NCBI RefSeq assembly: GCF_003351145.1
Contig: NZ_QQSV01000011.1
Span: forward strand, 22,400-86,399
Origin: Meiothermus sp. QL-1
Lineage (GTDB): Bacteria > Deinococcota > Deinococci > Deinococcales > Thermaceae
Direction: 5' to 3'
Length of the DNA stretch: 64,000 bases
In this document: positions 53,187-62,126 of the stretch, piece after piece
Layout: every line of letters starts with the position of its first letter
Position numbering within the stretch: position 1 is the first letter of the stretch
Notes under the pieces: model-generated
What the model saw: only the letters and a program-made list of their open reading frames with translations
What the model was told of the DNA's origin: nothing
The model's database searches: none
Program-made: the position numbers and the translations under genes

Positions 53187-53226
53187 CCGGGGAGCTCCCC
53201 GGCCTCAAGGCAACGCTGCCGAGTAT
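53187..53226 (-). promoter_or_regulatory. rpmB leader with 16-nt palindrome and -10 box
   Basis: On the minus strand a TATACT -10 box (53226-53221) is followed about 20 bases later by the perfect palindrome CCGGGGAGCTCCCCGG (53202-53187), ending 18 bases before the rpmB start codon and just upstream of its ribosome site. No clear -35 is visible. Confidence 0.45.
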
Positions 53227-53245
53227 AGCATACCCTGGGGCCCCC

Positions 53246-53746
53246 ATGCTAGACTTTCCAGCCGTGAACGTCGCCACCTGGCTGGTCCCCGCCCTCATTG
53301 TAGCCGACCAGGCCATCAAGCTCGCGGTGCTCTGGGCCGTGGGGCCCCGCATCTTCGAGCCCGACCCGGGGGCCGTCTTCATCACCCACCTCTTTTGGGT
53401 GGTGGACCTGACCTTTGTGAAAAACAGCGGGGCGGCCTTCGGCCTTTTCCAGGGCGGGGCCCGGCTTTTGGTCTGGGTCAGCCTGGCGGTGGGCTTCGGG
53501 ATACTCCTTTACCTGAGCCTCCGAAAAACAAGCCCCCTCCAGCAGGTGGCCCTATCCCTGGTGGCCGCAGGCGCTCTGGGCAACGCCATCGACCGGCTCG
53601 GCCACGGCTGGGTGGTGGACTACATCGACATCAACCGCACCGGCCTGGCCTTCCTGGACAACTACCCCATCTGGAACCTGGCCGATGCCTGCGTGGTGGT
53701 GGGGGCGCTGCTGCTCTTACTGCCTCAGCGCAAAAAACCGCGTTGA
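53246..53746 (+). CDS. lspA: Lipoprotein signal peptidase II LspA
   Basis: 166-residue membrane aspartyl protease that cleaves prolipoproteins. Four helices; the catalytic Asp residues lie in GNAIDRLGHGWVVDYIDI (about 116) and WNLADACVVVGALLLLL (about 145). FVKNSGAAFGLFQ is the conserved NxGAAFG loop. ATG at 53246 is used; GTG at 53264 is an alternative that removes six residues. Confidence 0.95.
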   Translation: MLDFPAVNVATWLVPALIVADQAIKLAVLWAVGPRIFEPDPGAVFITHLFWVVDLTFVKNSGAAFGLFQGGARLLVWVSLAVGFGILLYLSLRKTSPLQQVALSLVAAGALGNAIDRLGHGWVVDYIDINRTGLAFLDNYPIWNLADACVVVGALLLLLPQRKKPR

Positions 53747-53818
53747 AACCGCCCATCCCACTTCAGTATGTAAAGCGCCATACACTACCCCTTCCCCCTC
53801 TGCTTAGACTGGCCTCGT

Positions 53819-54436
53819 ATGGCAGCCTTCGAGCGCATCCTCACGGTTAAAGAGGCGGTGCTTTCCCGCCGGAGCATTCGCAGGTTCAAACCTAACCCCG
53901 TACCGGAACACCACCTGCGGGAAATCCTGTCCCTGGCCCTGCTGGCCCCCAGCTCCAACAACCTTCAGCCCTGGCGGGTGGTGGTGGTGCGCGAACAGGA
54001 GCTGAAAGAGCGCTTGCGGGCAGTGGCCCACAACCAGGCCCAGGTCAGCTCGGCCCCTGCGGTGCTGGTAATCTACAGCGATATGAAGGATGCCCTGGCC
54101 CGGGTAGAGGAAACCCTGCACCCAGGCTTCTCCGAGGAGCAAAAGCAGCTTCGGGCAACCAACCTGCGCCGGGCCTGGGAGCACAAGACCGACGAGGAGC
54201 GGGAAGAATGGGGCAAGAGCCAGGGATTCATTCTCCTGGGCTTCCTCATGCTTTTGGCCCGCGCCTTCGGTTACGACACCGTGCCCATGGGGGGCTTTGA
54301 CGAGGAAGGGGTCAAGGCGGTGCTGGAACTGCCGGCTCACGTGAAGATCACCGCCCTGCTGCCCATAGGGGTGGCCGACGAAAACGGCTACCAGCACCAC
54401 CGCCACAGCCTGGAGCGGGTGGTGCAGTGGCGCTGA
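53819..54436 (+). CDS. Nitroreductase-family FMN oxidoreductase
   Basis: 205 residues. The N-terminal VLSRRSIRRFKPNPVPEHHLREILSLALLAPSSNNLQPW is the FMN phosphate and core signature of the NfsB/NOX fold. FGYDTVPMGGFDEEGVKAVLELP and the final LLPIGVADENGYQ complete it. TAGACT (53805-53810) lies 8 bases before the ATG, so the mRNA is probably almost leaderless. The substrate is unknown. Confidence 0.88.
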   Translation: MAAFERILTVKEAVLSRRSIRRFKPNPVPEHHLREILSLALLAPSSNNLQPWRVVVVREQELKERLRAVAHNQAQVSSAPAVLVIYSDMKDALARVEETLHPGFSEEQKQLRATNLRRAWEHKTDEEREEWGKSQGFILLGFLMLLARAFGYDTVPMGGFDEEGVKAVLELPAHVKITALLPIGVADENGYQHHRHSLERVVQWR

Positions 54437-54446
54437 GGAGGGTTAC

Positions 54447-54890
54447 ATGTACGAGCCTCTGCTGGCCATACACAACCTGGCCCGCTGGCTGGTTTTGCTG
54501 GCAGCCATCTATCTGCTCTATCGAAGCGTGAAGGGCTTGTTAAGCCAAAGCTACACCCCAGCCGACCGGCGGGCGGCCCTGGCCTATACCGGGCTGATGG
54601 ACCTGCAGCTGCTGGTGGGGGTTTTGCTCATGCTGACGAGCCCTTTTATGCAAGGAATGTACGCCAACATGGCCCAGGCCATGCAGGCCCACCCCACCCG
54701 CTTCTTCCTGGCCGAACACTGGGTGGCCATGCTGGCTGCGGTGGTGCTGGCCCACCTAGGCGGCAGCCGGGTGAAAAAAGCCCAAGAGGCCGCGCTAAAG
54801 CAACGGCTGAGCCTTTTGTGGTATGGGGCCAGCATCCTGCTCGTGTTTCTGGCCACCCCCTGGTGGCGGCCCTTGCTGCGGCTGGGCTAG
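54447..54890 (+). CDS. Four-helix membrane protein
   Basis: 147 residues with four predicted helices. Histidines lie at the ends of helices 1 and 3 (LLAIHNLARWLVLLAAIYLL; AEHWVAMLAAVVLAHLGG), which might bind haem as in cytochrome b561-like proteins, but spacing alone does not prove it. The start follows GAGGAGGG, 10 bp after the nitroreductase gene, so the pair form an operon. The 3' end overlaps the convergent usp gene by 4 bp. Confidence 0.7.
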   Translation: MYEPLLAIHNLARWLVLLAAIYLLYRSVKGLLSQSYTPADRRAALAYTGLMDLQLLVGVLLMLTSPFMQGMYANMAQAMQAHPTRFFLAEHWVAMLAAVVLAHLGGSRVKKAQEAALKQRLSLLWYGASILLVFLATPWWRPLLRLG

Positions 54891-55321
54891 CGGCTGCGCA
54901 GCACCAGTACTGGCTTATCGGAGCGGTGGAGGACCGCCTCGGTCACCGAGCCCAGCATGAAACGGTCCAACCCGCTGCGCCCATGGGTGCCCATCACAAT
55001 CAGGTCGTGCTGTCTCGCCTCGGCCAGAATGACCTCTACCGGTCGGCCCTCCACCAGCCTGGTCTCGTAGGCTACCCCAGCGGCCCGGGCTAGCTCGGCG
55101 GCCCTGTCCAGGGCCTCCTGGCCTACCCGCTTGAGGTCCTCCACCAGCTCAAGACCATAGGGCACGCTCTCAGGGCTAATCCAGAGGCTGTAGCTGATGC
55201 TCTCCAGCACATAAAGGAAGGTCACGCTGGCACCGGTGTGCCTGGCCAGCTCCAGCCCCTCGCGTATGGCCTTCTGGCTGGCCGCGCTGCCATCGGTGGG
55301 CATCAGGATTTTTTTGTACAT
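54887..55321 (-). CDS. Universal stress protein
   Basis: 144-residue UspA-fold protein. KKILMPTDGSAASQKAIREGLELA starts the fold, and the ATP-binding G-2x-G-9x-G motif is seen in VMGTHGRSGLDRFMLGSVTEAVLHRS near the C-terminus, suggesting the ATP-binding class. Single gene, monocistronic, convergent with the membrane-protein gene. Upstream, 55322-55549 holds no gene; the pilT start region lies at its far end. Confidence 0.92.
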   Translation of the reverse strand: MYKKILMPTDGSAASQKAIREGLELARHTGASVTFLYVLESISYSLWISPESVPYGLELVEDLKRVGQEALDRAAELARAAGVAYETRLVEGRPVEVILAEARQHDLIVMGTHGRSGLDRFMLGSVTEAVLHRSDKPVLVLRSR

Positions 55322-55549
55322 GGCTCCCCCCGGCTTCAGAGTCTAAGTCTAGCCCCGGGCCCCCGGGACAAAAACCCCCACGTAACGCCCCCTCCCCCAA
55401 CCGTAACGCCCCGTCGAGGGGAAAAAGTGCGATGAGAAAAGGAAAAACAGCAGCTCGCAGGGGCAAGCGCAAACGCACAGAATTAACGTAACAACCCCTG
55501 GTGTACCTGACCCTTCCTGTCCCAGGCCATCCGCCTAGAATCGACCCGT

Positions 55550-56657
55550 ATGACCTTCCAAGAGCTTCTCGCCGGTCTGGTCGCTCGAGGCGTTTCCGAT
55601 ATTCATCTGCACGCGGGCCTGCCCATAATGGCCCGGGTCAACGGCAAACTCGTCTCGGTTACGCAAAACCCGCTCACCGCCCAGTACACCGAGGCGCTGG
55701 TAGAGATGATGTGCAGCGAGCGGCAAAAGCTTCTTTTCTCCGAGCGCCAACAGGTGGACCTGGCCTACTCAGTCCCTGGGGTGGCCCGCTTCCGGGTCAA
55801 CCTCTTCCGCCAAAGGGGCTCGGTGAGCTGCGTGATGCGGGTGGTAAACTCCGACGAAAGCCGCCTGCAAATCGTCTCCCTGCCCCAGGAGATCCTCAAG
55901 TACTTCCGCGACCAGGAAAAAGGCCTGGTGCTGGTCACCGGGCCCACCGGCTCAGGCAAGTCCACCACCTTGGCCCGGATCATCGACGAAATCAACCGGC
56001 ACCACGCCAAAATGATCATCACCCTGGAGGACCCCATCGAGTACCTGCACAAGGGAAAAAAGTCGATTGTGGTCCAGCGGGAGATAGGGCAGGACGTGCC
56101 CAGCTTTAAGGATGGGCTGGTAGCGGCCATGCGCCAGGACCCCGATGTGATCATGATTGGAGAGATTCGCGACCACGCCACCGCTGCCGCCGCTCTGGAA
56201 GCTGCCCAGACGGGCCACCTGGTTCTCTCCACCCTGCACACCCTGGATGCCGTGCGCACGGTGAACCGGGTGCTGGACCTCTTCCCGCCCCACGAACGCG
56301 AGGTGGCCCGCATTCTCTTCGCCGAATCGCTGGTGGGCATCGTCTCGCAGCGGCTGCTGCCCGGGAAACAGGGGGGGGCGGGTCTGCGCGATGGAGATCC
56401 TGAAGGGCACCCTGCGCATCCGCGACCTGATTAAGGACGCCAACCGCACCCACGAGATCTACGAAGCCCTCAAGGACTCTTCCCTGGATGGGATGCAGAC
56501 CTTCGACGACCACCTGGCCGAGCTTTACGCCCGCGACCAAATCGACCTCCCCACGGCCCTGGCCCATGCCACCAGCGCCCAGTACGTCAAGGTCAAGGCT
56601 CTGCAGATCAACGCCGCGCGCCAGACCCTGGTGGACGCTGCCCAACCTACCGACTGA
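55550..56657 (+). pseudogene. pilT: Type IV pilus retraction ATPase PilT, frameshifted at a G8 tract
   Basis: Hexameric retraction motor for twitching and DNA uptake. The first frame gives FQELLAGLVARGVSDIHLHAG, Walker A GPTGSGKSTTLARIIDEIN (about 130), VQREIGQDVPSFKDGLVAAMRQDPDVIMIGEIRD and AAQTGHLVLSTLHT. After SQRLLPGKQ it hits eight G (56371-56378) and turns into nonsense ending at 56434. Counting seven G instead restores GGRVCAMEILKGTLRIRDLI and runs to 56657 (368 residues, normal size). TAGAAT lies 8 bases before the ATG. True mutation, phase variation, slippage or sequencing error are all possible. Confidence 0.85.
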
Positions 56658-56658
56658 T

Positions 56659-57081
56659 TCAGGCCAGCCTGGGCACCTGAGCCCGGCCATGGGGAATGAG
56701 CTCCACCTGGCGCTCTTCCCCCACAGGGGTTAGGCGCACCTCGAGGCTATCCGGGAAAACCTCGGGCCGCCCCCACTCCACAAGCACCAGGCGGGCCTCC
56801 GGCAGGTAGTCCTCCAGGCCCAGGCGGTAGAGTTCCTCCTGCTCCTCCAGGCGGTAGGCGTCGATATGCACCAACAGGCCCTGGGGGGTGGGGTACTCGT
56901 GGATGAGGGTGTAGGTGGGGCTGGTCACCCCGCCCCTGAAGCCCAGGGCCTCGGCCATGAACTTCACCAGGGTGGTCTTGCCTGCACCCACAGGCCCTGT
57001 GAGGAGCACCAGGCTGCCGGCAGGCAGCTTCTCCGCAAGCTTCTGGGCAAGGGCGCGGGTGTCCTCGAGGCTCCTCAGCAC
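56659..57081 (-). CDS. tsaE: tRNA threonylcarbamoyladenosine biosynthesis ATPase TsaE
   Basis: 140 residues. Walker A LLTGPVGAGKTTLVKFMAEAL (about residue 30) and the TsaE signature VTSPTYTLIHEYPTPQGLLVHIDAYRLEEQEEL (about 58-90), then LVEWGRPEVFP. It works with TsaB, TsaC and TsaD on t6A37 of ANN-decoding tRNAs. Length is usual for the family. It is convergent with pilT (one base between stops) and divergent from the MFS gene. Confidence 0.93.
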   Translation of the reverse strand: MLRSLEDTRALAQKLAEKLPAGSLVLLTGPVGAGKTTLVKFMAEALGFRGGVTSPTYTLIHEYPTPQGLLVHIDAYRLEEQEELYRLGLEDYLPEARLVLVEWGRPEVFPDSLEVRLTPVGEERQVELIPHGRAQVPRLA

Positions 57082-57145
57082 ACCCCCAGCTTATATAGCC
57101 GCGGGCTCCATCGGCCAGGTCTGGGGGTGTCATAATAGCGCGGCC

Positions 57146-58342
57146 ATGGTCCCAAACCGCACCGCCTCCATGCCGTTCATCCTGGCCTCGGTGCTCATCA
57201 GCGTTATGGGGCTGGGGCTGGTGATTCCGGTACTGCCCAAGCTCATCGAGGAGTTATCGGGCAGCGTGGAGGCCGGCGCCAGGCTCAACGGCCTGTTTTT
57301 CGCTGCCTACGCGCTGATGCAGTTTACCTTCGCCCCTATCTTAGGCATGCTCTCCGACCGCTACGGGCGCCGCCCGGTGCTCCTGGCCTCGTCGCTGGGC
57401 ACGGGCGTGGACTACCTGGTTGCGGCCCTGACGCAGTCTTTGTGGGTGCTGTTCCTGGCCCGGCTCATCGCTGGGGCCCTGGGCGCCAGCCTGGCGACGG
57501 CGAACGCGTACGTCGCCGACATCTCCAAACCCGAAGAGCGCGCGCGCAACTTCGGCCTGGTTGGGGCTACCTTCGGCATGGGCTTCGTGCTGGGGCCGGT
57601 GGTGGGGGGGCTGCTGGGGAACCTGGACCTGCGGTTGCCCTTCTACTTCGCAGCCGGGCTGGCCTTGCTGAACTTCCTCTACGGCTACTTCGCGCTGCCA
57701 GAATCGCTCAGGCCAGAACGCCAGCCCCAGGCCCGGTCGCTCAACCCCTTCGCTGCCCTGGGCATTTTGGGCAAGACCCCCGTGCTGCGCGGCCTTAGCT
57801 CGAGCCTGGCGCTGGTTTTTCTGGCCTTTGGCATCCTGCAGAGCGTATGGGTGCTGTACACCGGTTACAGGTTTGGCTGGCGGCCGCTCGAGGTTGGCCT
57901 CTCGCTCTTCCTGGTCGGGCTGGGCGGGGTGGTGGTCCAGGCCGGGCTGGTGCGGCCCGCCGTGGCCTGGCTGGGGGAACGGCGGGCGTTGCTGCTGGCC
58001 CAAAGCCTGGGGGTCTTTGCCTACGCCCTATATGGCCTCGCCACCCAGGGCTGGATGATGTATGCGGTCATCCCCCTGGCCGCCCTGGGCAACCTGGGGC
58101 AGCCGCTCGCCCAAGCCCTCCTGACCCGCGAGGTCTCCCCCCAGGCCCAGGGCGCCCTACAAGGGGCTCTATCGGGCGTGCAAAGCCTTACGGTGGCCGT
58201 GGGGGGGCTTGTGGGCGGGCTTCTGTTCGCCCTGGCTGCCCGGCTGGAGCCAGCCGCCCTAGTCGGGTTGCCCTTCTTCGTGGGCAGCCTGCTCTACCTG
58301 CTGGCCGCGCTCAACACCGCCCGCCTTTTCCGCAAGGCCTAG
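57146..58342 (+). CDS. MFS efflux transporter, TetA-like branch
   Basis: 398 residues, 12 helices. The motif-A loop reads [16 protein letters not shown] (about 65-80) and motif C is [23 protein letters not shown] (about 130-152), characteristic of the 12-helix drug:H+ antiporters. Start chosen at ATG 57146, with CATAAT (57131-57136) 9 bases upstream and no Shine-Dalgarno. The gene's 3' end overlaps the convergent macro-domain gene by 84 bp. Substrate unknown; drug resistance should not be assumed. Confidence 0.85.
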   Translation: MVPNRTASMPFILASVLISVMGLGLVIPVLPKLIEELSGSVEAGARLNGLFFAAYALMQFTFAPILGMLSDRYGRRPVLLASSLGTGVDYLVAALTQSLWVLFLARLIAGALGASLATANAYVADISKPEERARNFGLVGATFGMGFVLGPVVGGLLGNLDLRLPFYFAAGLALLNFLYGYFALPESLRPERQPQARSLNPFAALGILGKTPVLRGLSSSLALVFLAFGILQSVWVLYTGYRFGWRPLEVGLSLFLVGLGGVVVQAGLVRPAVAWLGERRALLLAQSLGVFAYALYGLATQGWMMYAVIPLAALGNLGQPLAQALLTREVSPQAQGALQGALSGVQSLTVAVGGLVGGLLFALAARLEPAALVGLPFFVGSLLYLLAALNTARLFRKA

Positions 58343-58810
58343 CCGGATGGCCTCGGCGTCGCGCTCGGTGTAGCCGTAGAGGGTGATCTCCAGGGCCTCG
58401 GGGGCCTGGAGCAGCTCGTCGAGCATCACCGCCACCACCTCCTCCACGGGAAGCCCCCCCACCCCGGTGCCCAGCAGGGGAAAGGCCAGGGTGCGCAGGC
58501 CTTTTTCCAGGGCCAGCCCCAAAGCGGCCCGGGTAGCGCGCCGCACGGTCTCGAGGCTGGCCGGCTCATCGCCCAGCACCGCGGCGTGAATCACGCAGCG
58601 CACCGGCAACCGCCCGGCCTCGGTGAGCGCGGCCTCCCCTACCCGGATGGGTCCGTGCCGGTCGCAGGCTTCCTGGATGCTGGGACCCCCCTTGCGCCGG
58701 ATGGCCCCCGCCACCCCCGAGCCCAAAACCAGGCGGTTGTTGGCCGCGTTGACGATGGCATCCCCCACGAACTCGGTGATATCGCCCTGGGCCACCCGGA
58801 TGCGCGCCAT
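58259..58810 (-). CDS. Macro-domain protein (ADP-ribose-binding)
   Basis: 183 residues. [34 protein letters not shown] carries the GDIT and NAAN ligand motifs, and [18 protein letters not shown] is the second ADP-ribose loop. It may hydrolyse ADP-ribosyl groups or O-acetyl-ADP-ribose. The last 30 residues ([21 protein letters not shown]) read across the end of the MFS gene and are not part of the fold, so an older stop may have been lost. Confidence 0.88.
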   Translation of the reverse strand: MARIRVAQGDITEFVGDAIVNAANNRLVLGSGVAGAIRRKGGPSIQEACDRHGPIRVGEAALTEAGRLPVRCVIHAAVLGDEPASLETVRRATRAALGLALEKGLRTLAFPLLGTGVGGLPVEEVVAVMLDELLQAPEALEITLYGYTERDAEAIRLGLAEKAGGVERGQQVEQAAHEEGQPD

Positions 58811-58825
58811 GGGCGCATTCTACCC

Positions 58826-59893
58826 CTAGACGTGGTAGCAGACGTAGGGGTTCTCGTGGGGCGGACCATCGGAAATCCAAAGCTCCCCGGTGCCCAGGTT
58901 CATGATCACCGAAACAACGGTGCGGTAGGGCTCACCCAAGGCGTACTCCTCCGGGCTGGCGGTGCGGCAGACCGCGTAGGGCGCCCCGTCGCGGTCAGCA
59001 AGCGCGGCCTTGAGGTCCTCCAACCCTGGGCGCTCCACCTCCCTGAGGCGCTGGCCTAGCCGCTCGGCCCGATGGTGCGAGCGGTCGAGCCACTCGATGG
59101 GGGGCACCTCGATGCCAAAACGCCCGGGGTCCAGGTAGTGGTTGGCGTGCACCAACTGGCGCTCGTCCTCCCAAAGGGCGATGCCCATGGGCGAGACCTC
59201 GAGGTCCACCGCCCGACCGCCCTGCCCCACCAAGAAGTTGGCCGAGGTGCCATGGGGCCGCTGTAGCAGGATGCGCTTGGCTTCCTCCAGGTTCCTGGCG
59301 CGCAGGGCCTCGTAGGTGCGCAGGTGGAAGGGCCGGGCCAGAAGGGCCCAGTCGTCGCCCTTAGAGACCAGGCCGTTGATACAGAGGCCCAGCCCATGCG
59401 AGTTGAGGCCAATCTTGCCCCCGAAGATCCCCGCCTCGGTAAAAGCCAGCACCCGCGTGCCGTCGGGCTCGGTAACGTGCTGAACGGCCCCCCGCACCCC
59501 CTCCATCCAGTCCCAGTTCTGCCCCATCCAGAGCCTGCCGTCGGCGCTATAGGCAGGCATCAGAGCAAAGGCCGTGCAGCCGTTGGGGGGCTCATGGCTG
59601 AACTGGTGGTAGACGAGCTCGTAGCGCACGTTGAGGGTGGCGATGTCCACCAAAGGCTGGCCCGAGCCCGCTGCAATGCCCTCCATACCCTGGGCATAGG
59701 CCGGGCTTTGCCGGCGGATGGCCTCCAGGTACCGCGCCCCTCGCTCGCGGGCCTCAGCGGGGACCAGCCGGCACTCCACCTCGAAACGGCGGAAGTAAAG
59801 CTCCAGGTTGTGCGCAATGGCCTCGGCCAGGGCTTTGCCCTGGGCCAGGCCCTGCTCGTAGGGGGTTCCGGAAAGGCGCAGGTAGGGCAGCAC
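58826..59893 (-). CDS. C45-family autoproteolytic acyltransferase/hydrolase
   Basis: 355 residues, N-terminal nucleophile family of isopenicillin-N acyltransferase. PNGCTAFALMPAYSADGRLWMGQNWDW carries the predicted self-cleavage Cys (Gly-Cys-Thr) and the QNWDW hallmark; NSHGLGLCINGL and SANFLVGQGGRAVDLEVSP also fit. GTG at 59893 is preferred: CATAAT ends 6 bases before it and a TTGGCA -35 is correctly spaced. A TTG 21 bases earlier would lie inside the promoter. True substrate unknown. Confidence 0.82.
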   Translation of the reverse strand: MLPYLRLSGTPYEQGLAQGKALAEAIAHNLELYFRRFEVECRLVPAEARERGARYLEAIRRQSPAYAQGMEGIAAGSGQPLVDIATLNVRYELVYHQFSHEPPNGCTAFALMPAYSADGRLWMGQNWDWMEGVRGAVQHVTEPDGTRVLAFTEAGIFGGKIGLNSHGLGLCINGLVSKGDDWALLARPFHLRTYEALRARNLEEAKRILLQRPHGTSANFLVGQGGRAVDLEVSPMGIALWEDERQLVHANHYLDPGRFGIEVPPIEWLDRSHHRAERLGQRLREVERPGLEDLKAALADRDGAPYAVCRTASPEEYALGEPYRTVVSVIMNLGTGELWISDGPPHENPYVCYHV

Positions 59894-59899
59894 GCCCCT

Positions 59900-59927
59900 A
59901 TTATGGAGGTTCAACCCCCGTTGCCAA
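59900..59927 (-). promoter_or_regulatory. Promoter for leaderless transcript of the C45 gene
   Basis: Minus strand TTGGCA (59927-59922), 16 bp, CATAAT (59905-59900), then 6 bases to the GTG; lies inside the 3' end of the amidase gene. Confidence 0.6.
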
Positions 59928-60981
59928 GGAAGCGCAGAATACCGCGGGCCAGCCCCTCGGCCAGGGCCTGGCGGTAAGCCGAGGTCTGGAGCCTGCGCCC
60001 CTCCACCGGGTGGTTGGCGAAGCCCACTTCCACCAGAATGGCCGGGATCCGCGCGTTGCGCAGCACGTAGAAGGGCGCCTGCCGCACCCCCCGGTCCACC
60101 GCGCCGGTGGCCTGGAGCAAGGAGGCCTGCACGTAGTGGGCCAGTTGACGGGAAAACTTGAGGTTGGACTGCGCGATGAGATCGCTCATCAGCCGCTCGC
60201 TTACCTGCTGGGCCTCGCGGGTCAGGCGCCGGCCCAGCTCCCCCCCACCGTTCTCCCGGATTACCTGGGCCAGAAGGGCCGGGTCCAGGGTGTTGCCGAA
60301 GTAGTAGACCTCTATACCCTGGGCGGGGTTGGGGGCGCTGTTGACATGAATAGAAACGAACAGGTTGCGCCTGGAGTTGGCCATCTCGGCCCGCAGACCC
60401 AGGTCGGTGGCCTTATTGGGGGAAAGGTGGACATCGCGCTCGCGGGTGAGCACCACCTGAATGCCCTCCCGCTCCAGAATGCGCCGCACCCGCAAAGCCA
60501 GGTCCAGCGTAACCTCCTTCTCCACCACAAAACCCACCGCCCCCGGGTCCACCCCCCCGTGGCCCGGGTCGAGCACCACAATCCTGGGAGGGGGGGCAGG
60601 CCTGGTGTTGGTGCGGCTGGGGGCTTGGGAGGCAGGCCGGTTCACCGTGAGCACGTCCACCACCAGCCGCCGGCGGGGCCCATCGTCCAGCAGGGTGGTC
60701 CTGACCTCCACCCCCGGCCTGAGGCGCACGAAGACCTGGGCCCCTTGGGGGGTGGGCACCACCTGGTAGGAGGCCACCTGGGGTGAGCCCACCTCGGTAT
60801 CGCTAGGGCTTGGGGCCACGCCGGTAAAGCGCAGGGTAAGGGTGTCCGCGGTCTGGGCTATCTGGTACTGCGCCCTGGCGTCCAGGTCGAAGACCAGCCG
60901 GGTGTAACCCTCGTGCAGCCCCAAGCGGGGAAAAGCCAGCGCAAGGGGAAAAAACAGCACCAGAAAAGCAGACAATCGCAT
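59911..60981 (-). CDS. N-acetylmuramoyl-L-alanine amidase (AmiC-like)
   Basis: 356 residues: signal peptide MRLSAFLVLFFPLALAFP, an AMIN domain (about 20-110, YTRLVFDLDARAQYQIAQT), a Thr/Pro linker, and an Amidase_3 catalytic domain. VVLDPGHGGVDPGAVG gives the first zinc His, VSIHVNSAPNPAQGIEVYYFGN the second region, and ILVEVGFANHPVEGRRL the catalytic Glu. It splits septal peptidoglycan. TATACT (60995-60990) is 8 bases from the ATG. Confidence 0.93.
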   Translation of the reverse strand: MRLSAFLVLFFPLALAFPRLGLHEGYTRLVFDLDARAQYQIAQTADTLTLRFTGVAPSPSDTEVGSPQVASYQVVPTPQGAQVFVRLRPGVEVRTTLLDDGPRRRLVVDVLTVNRPASQAPSRTNTRPAPPPRIVVLDPGHGGVDPGAVGFVVEKEVTLDLALRVRRILEREGIQVVLTRERDVHLSPNKATDLGLRAEMANSRRNLFVSIHVNSAPNPAQGIEVYYFGNTLDPALLAQVIRENGGGELGRRLTREAQQVSERLMSDLIAQSNLKFSRQLAHYVQASLLQATGAVDRGVRQAPFYVLRNARIPAILVEVGFANHPVEGRRLQTSAYRQALAEGLARGILRFLGNGG

Positions 60982-61035
60982 CTACCGCGAGTATAACGGG
61001 CTTTTCTGAGGAGTCCCAAAGGCTAGACTTAGGGT

Positions 61036-61329
61036 ATGTTCGGCCTGTTTCGCAAGCCCGACGAACACGTAAAGCGGGAAGGGGATTCCGCTTTCCGGGT
61101 GCGGGTGCGCACCAAGCGCCACATGGAGGTGGTGGAGCTGCGCATCACCAAAGGCGGCGAAATCTCTGCTACCGACGAGGGAGGCTATTACGTGCGCAAG
61201 GTGGTCGTCTCGCCCCGCCACCTGGACCGGGCCGTTTTGGAAATCTGGTTCGACCGCGCCTACCGCCCGGTCCGCAAGGTGGTGGAGGGCGGCGAGCTGG
61301 TGCCCATTCGCGAGTGGAAAGACCCCTAG
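61036..61329 (+). CDS. Small conserved-looking hypothetical protein
   Basis: 97 residues, not recognised. Highly charged, beta-rich pattern (FRVRVRTKRHMEVVELRITKGGEISATDEGGYYVRKVVVS), with no signal peptide, membrane helix or cysteine. TAGACT (61024-61029) lies 6 bases before the ATG, so the transcript is likely leaderless. It overlaps the convergent NYN-domain gene by 4 bp. Confidence 0.6.
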   Translation: MFGLFRKPDEHVKREGDSAFRVRVRTKRHMEVVELRITKGGEISATDEGGYYVRKVVVSPRHLDRAVLEIWFDRAYRPVRKVVEGGELVPIREWKDP

Positions 61330-61883
61330 CGCAGCTCGTCCTCGAGGTTTTCCAAAAGCCGCCTGCTCTCGGTGGCGGTGCTATCCTCGCCAAGGCTGGG
61401 ATAAACCCGCCGCCCCCCGCCGGTGCGCTCGAGCTGGGCCTGCATCTCGCGTAGGTCGATGTATCGGTCACACTGGTTGCGCAGCTCCAGGTCGGTGAGC
61501 TCGGGCACCCCCAGGAGGTGTATCTCCTTACCCATGGCCCTGAGGGCCGCCAAGGTATGGGCAAGGTCCCCCGAACCGCTGGCCAGCACCGCCCGCTCCC
61601 AGCGGGGCGCAGTCACCAGCAGATCGGTGGCAATCATGGCCTCAAAACGGGGGTCGCCGTGGGTTTCGCGGCTGCGCACGGTGTAGCCCATGAAGACGAG
61701 GGCGTCGAGGAATTTCTGCTGCCTCTCGTCGTTGCTGTCGGTCACAGGAGCGTAGTAAAAGGCGTTGTACAGCTCTTCGGGACGAGCAAAGACCCCGATG
61801 GCCTTCCGGTGGTCTATGTTCCACCCCAAACGCTTCGCCGCATCGTACATGTAAGACCCATCAATGAATAGCGCCGTTTTCAT
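61326..61883 (-). CDS. NYN-domain protein (LabA/PIN-like putative RNase)
   Basis: 185 residues. MKTALFIDGSYMYDAAKRLGW has the first Asp of the PIN-like NYN fold. RSRETHGDPRFEAMIATDLLVTA and ERAVLASGSGDLAHTLAALRAMGKEIHLLGVPE supply the later acidic residues and the SGSGD loop, as in the LabA/DUF88 group. A metal-dependent RNase activity is likely but not shown. ATG at 61883 follows TAGGAAG; an earlier in-frame codon has no ribosome site. 61884-62126 shows no gene. Confidence 0.8.
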   Translation of the reverse strand: MKTALFIDGSYMYDAAKRLGWNIDHRKAIGVFARPEELYNAFYYAPVTDSNDERQQKFLDALVFMGYTVRSRETHGDPRFEAMIATDLLVTAPRWERAVLASGSGDLAHTLAALRAMGKEIHLLGVPELTDLELRNQCDRYIDLREMQAQLERTGGGRRVYPSLGEDSTATESRRLLENLEDELR

Positions 61884-62126
61884 CTTTACACTTCCTACCA
61901 GCAGAGGGTCGCCCACTCCGCAAAGCGTGCATGATACACCCTTGCAGGCCGGAACACCATCCGGACCCTTCAGGCATCATGACCAAGCCGGACAGGGCCA
62001 CCCCTTGCTCTGCCTTTTCCATCATGCGACATTCAAAGGCATTTTCCAAGCCGCGTAACGGAGCCCCCTAAACCGCCTCTCGCCCAAAGAACCCAGCCGC
62101 CTGGGCCTGTCGCGGAAACCAGGGTT

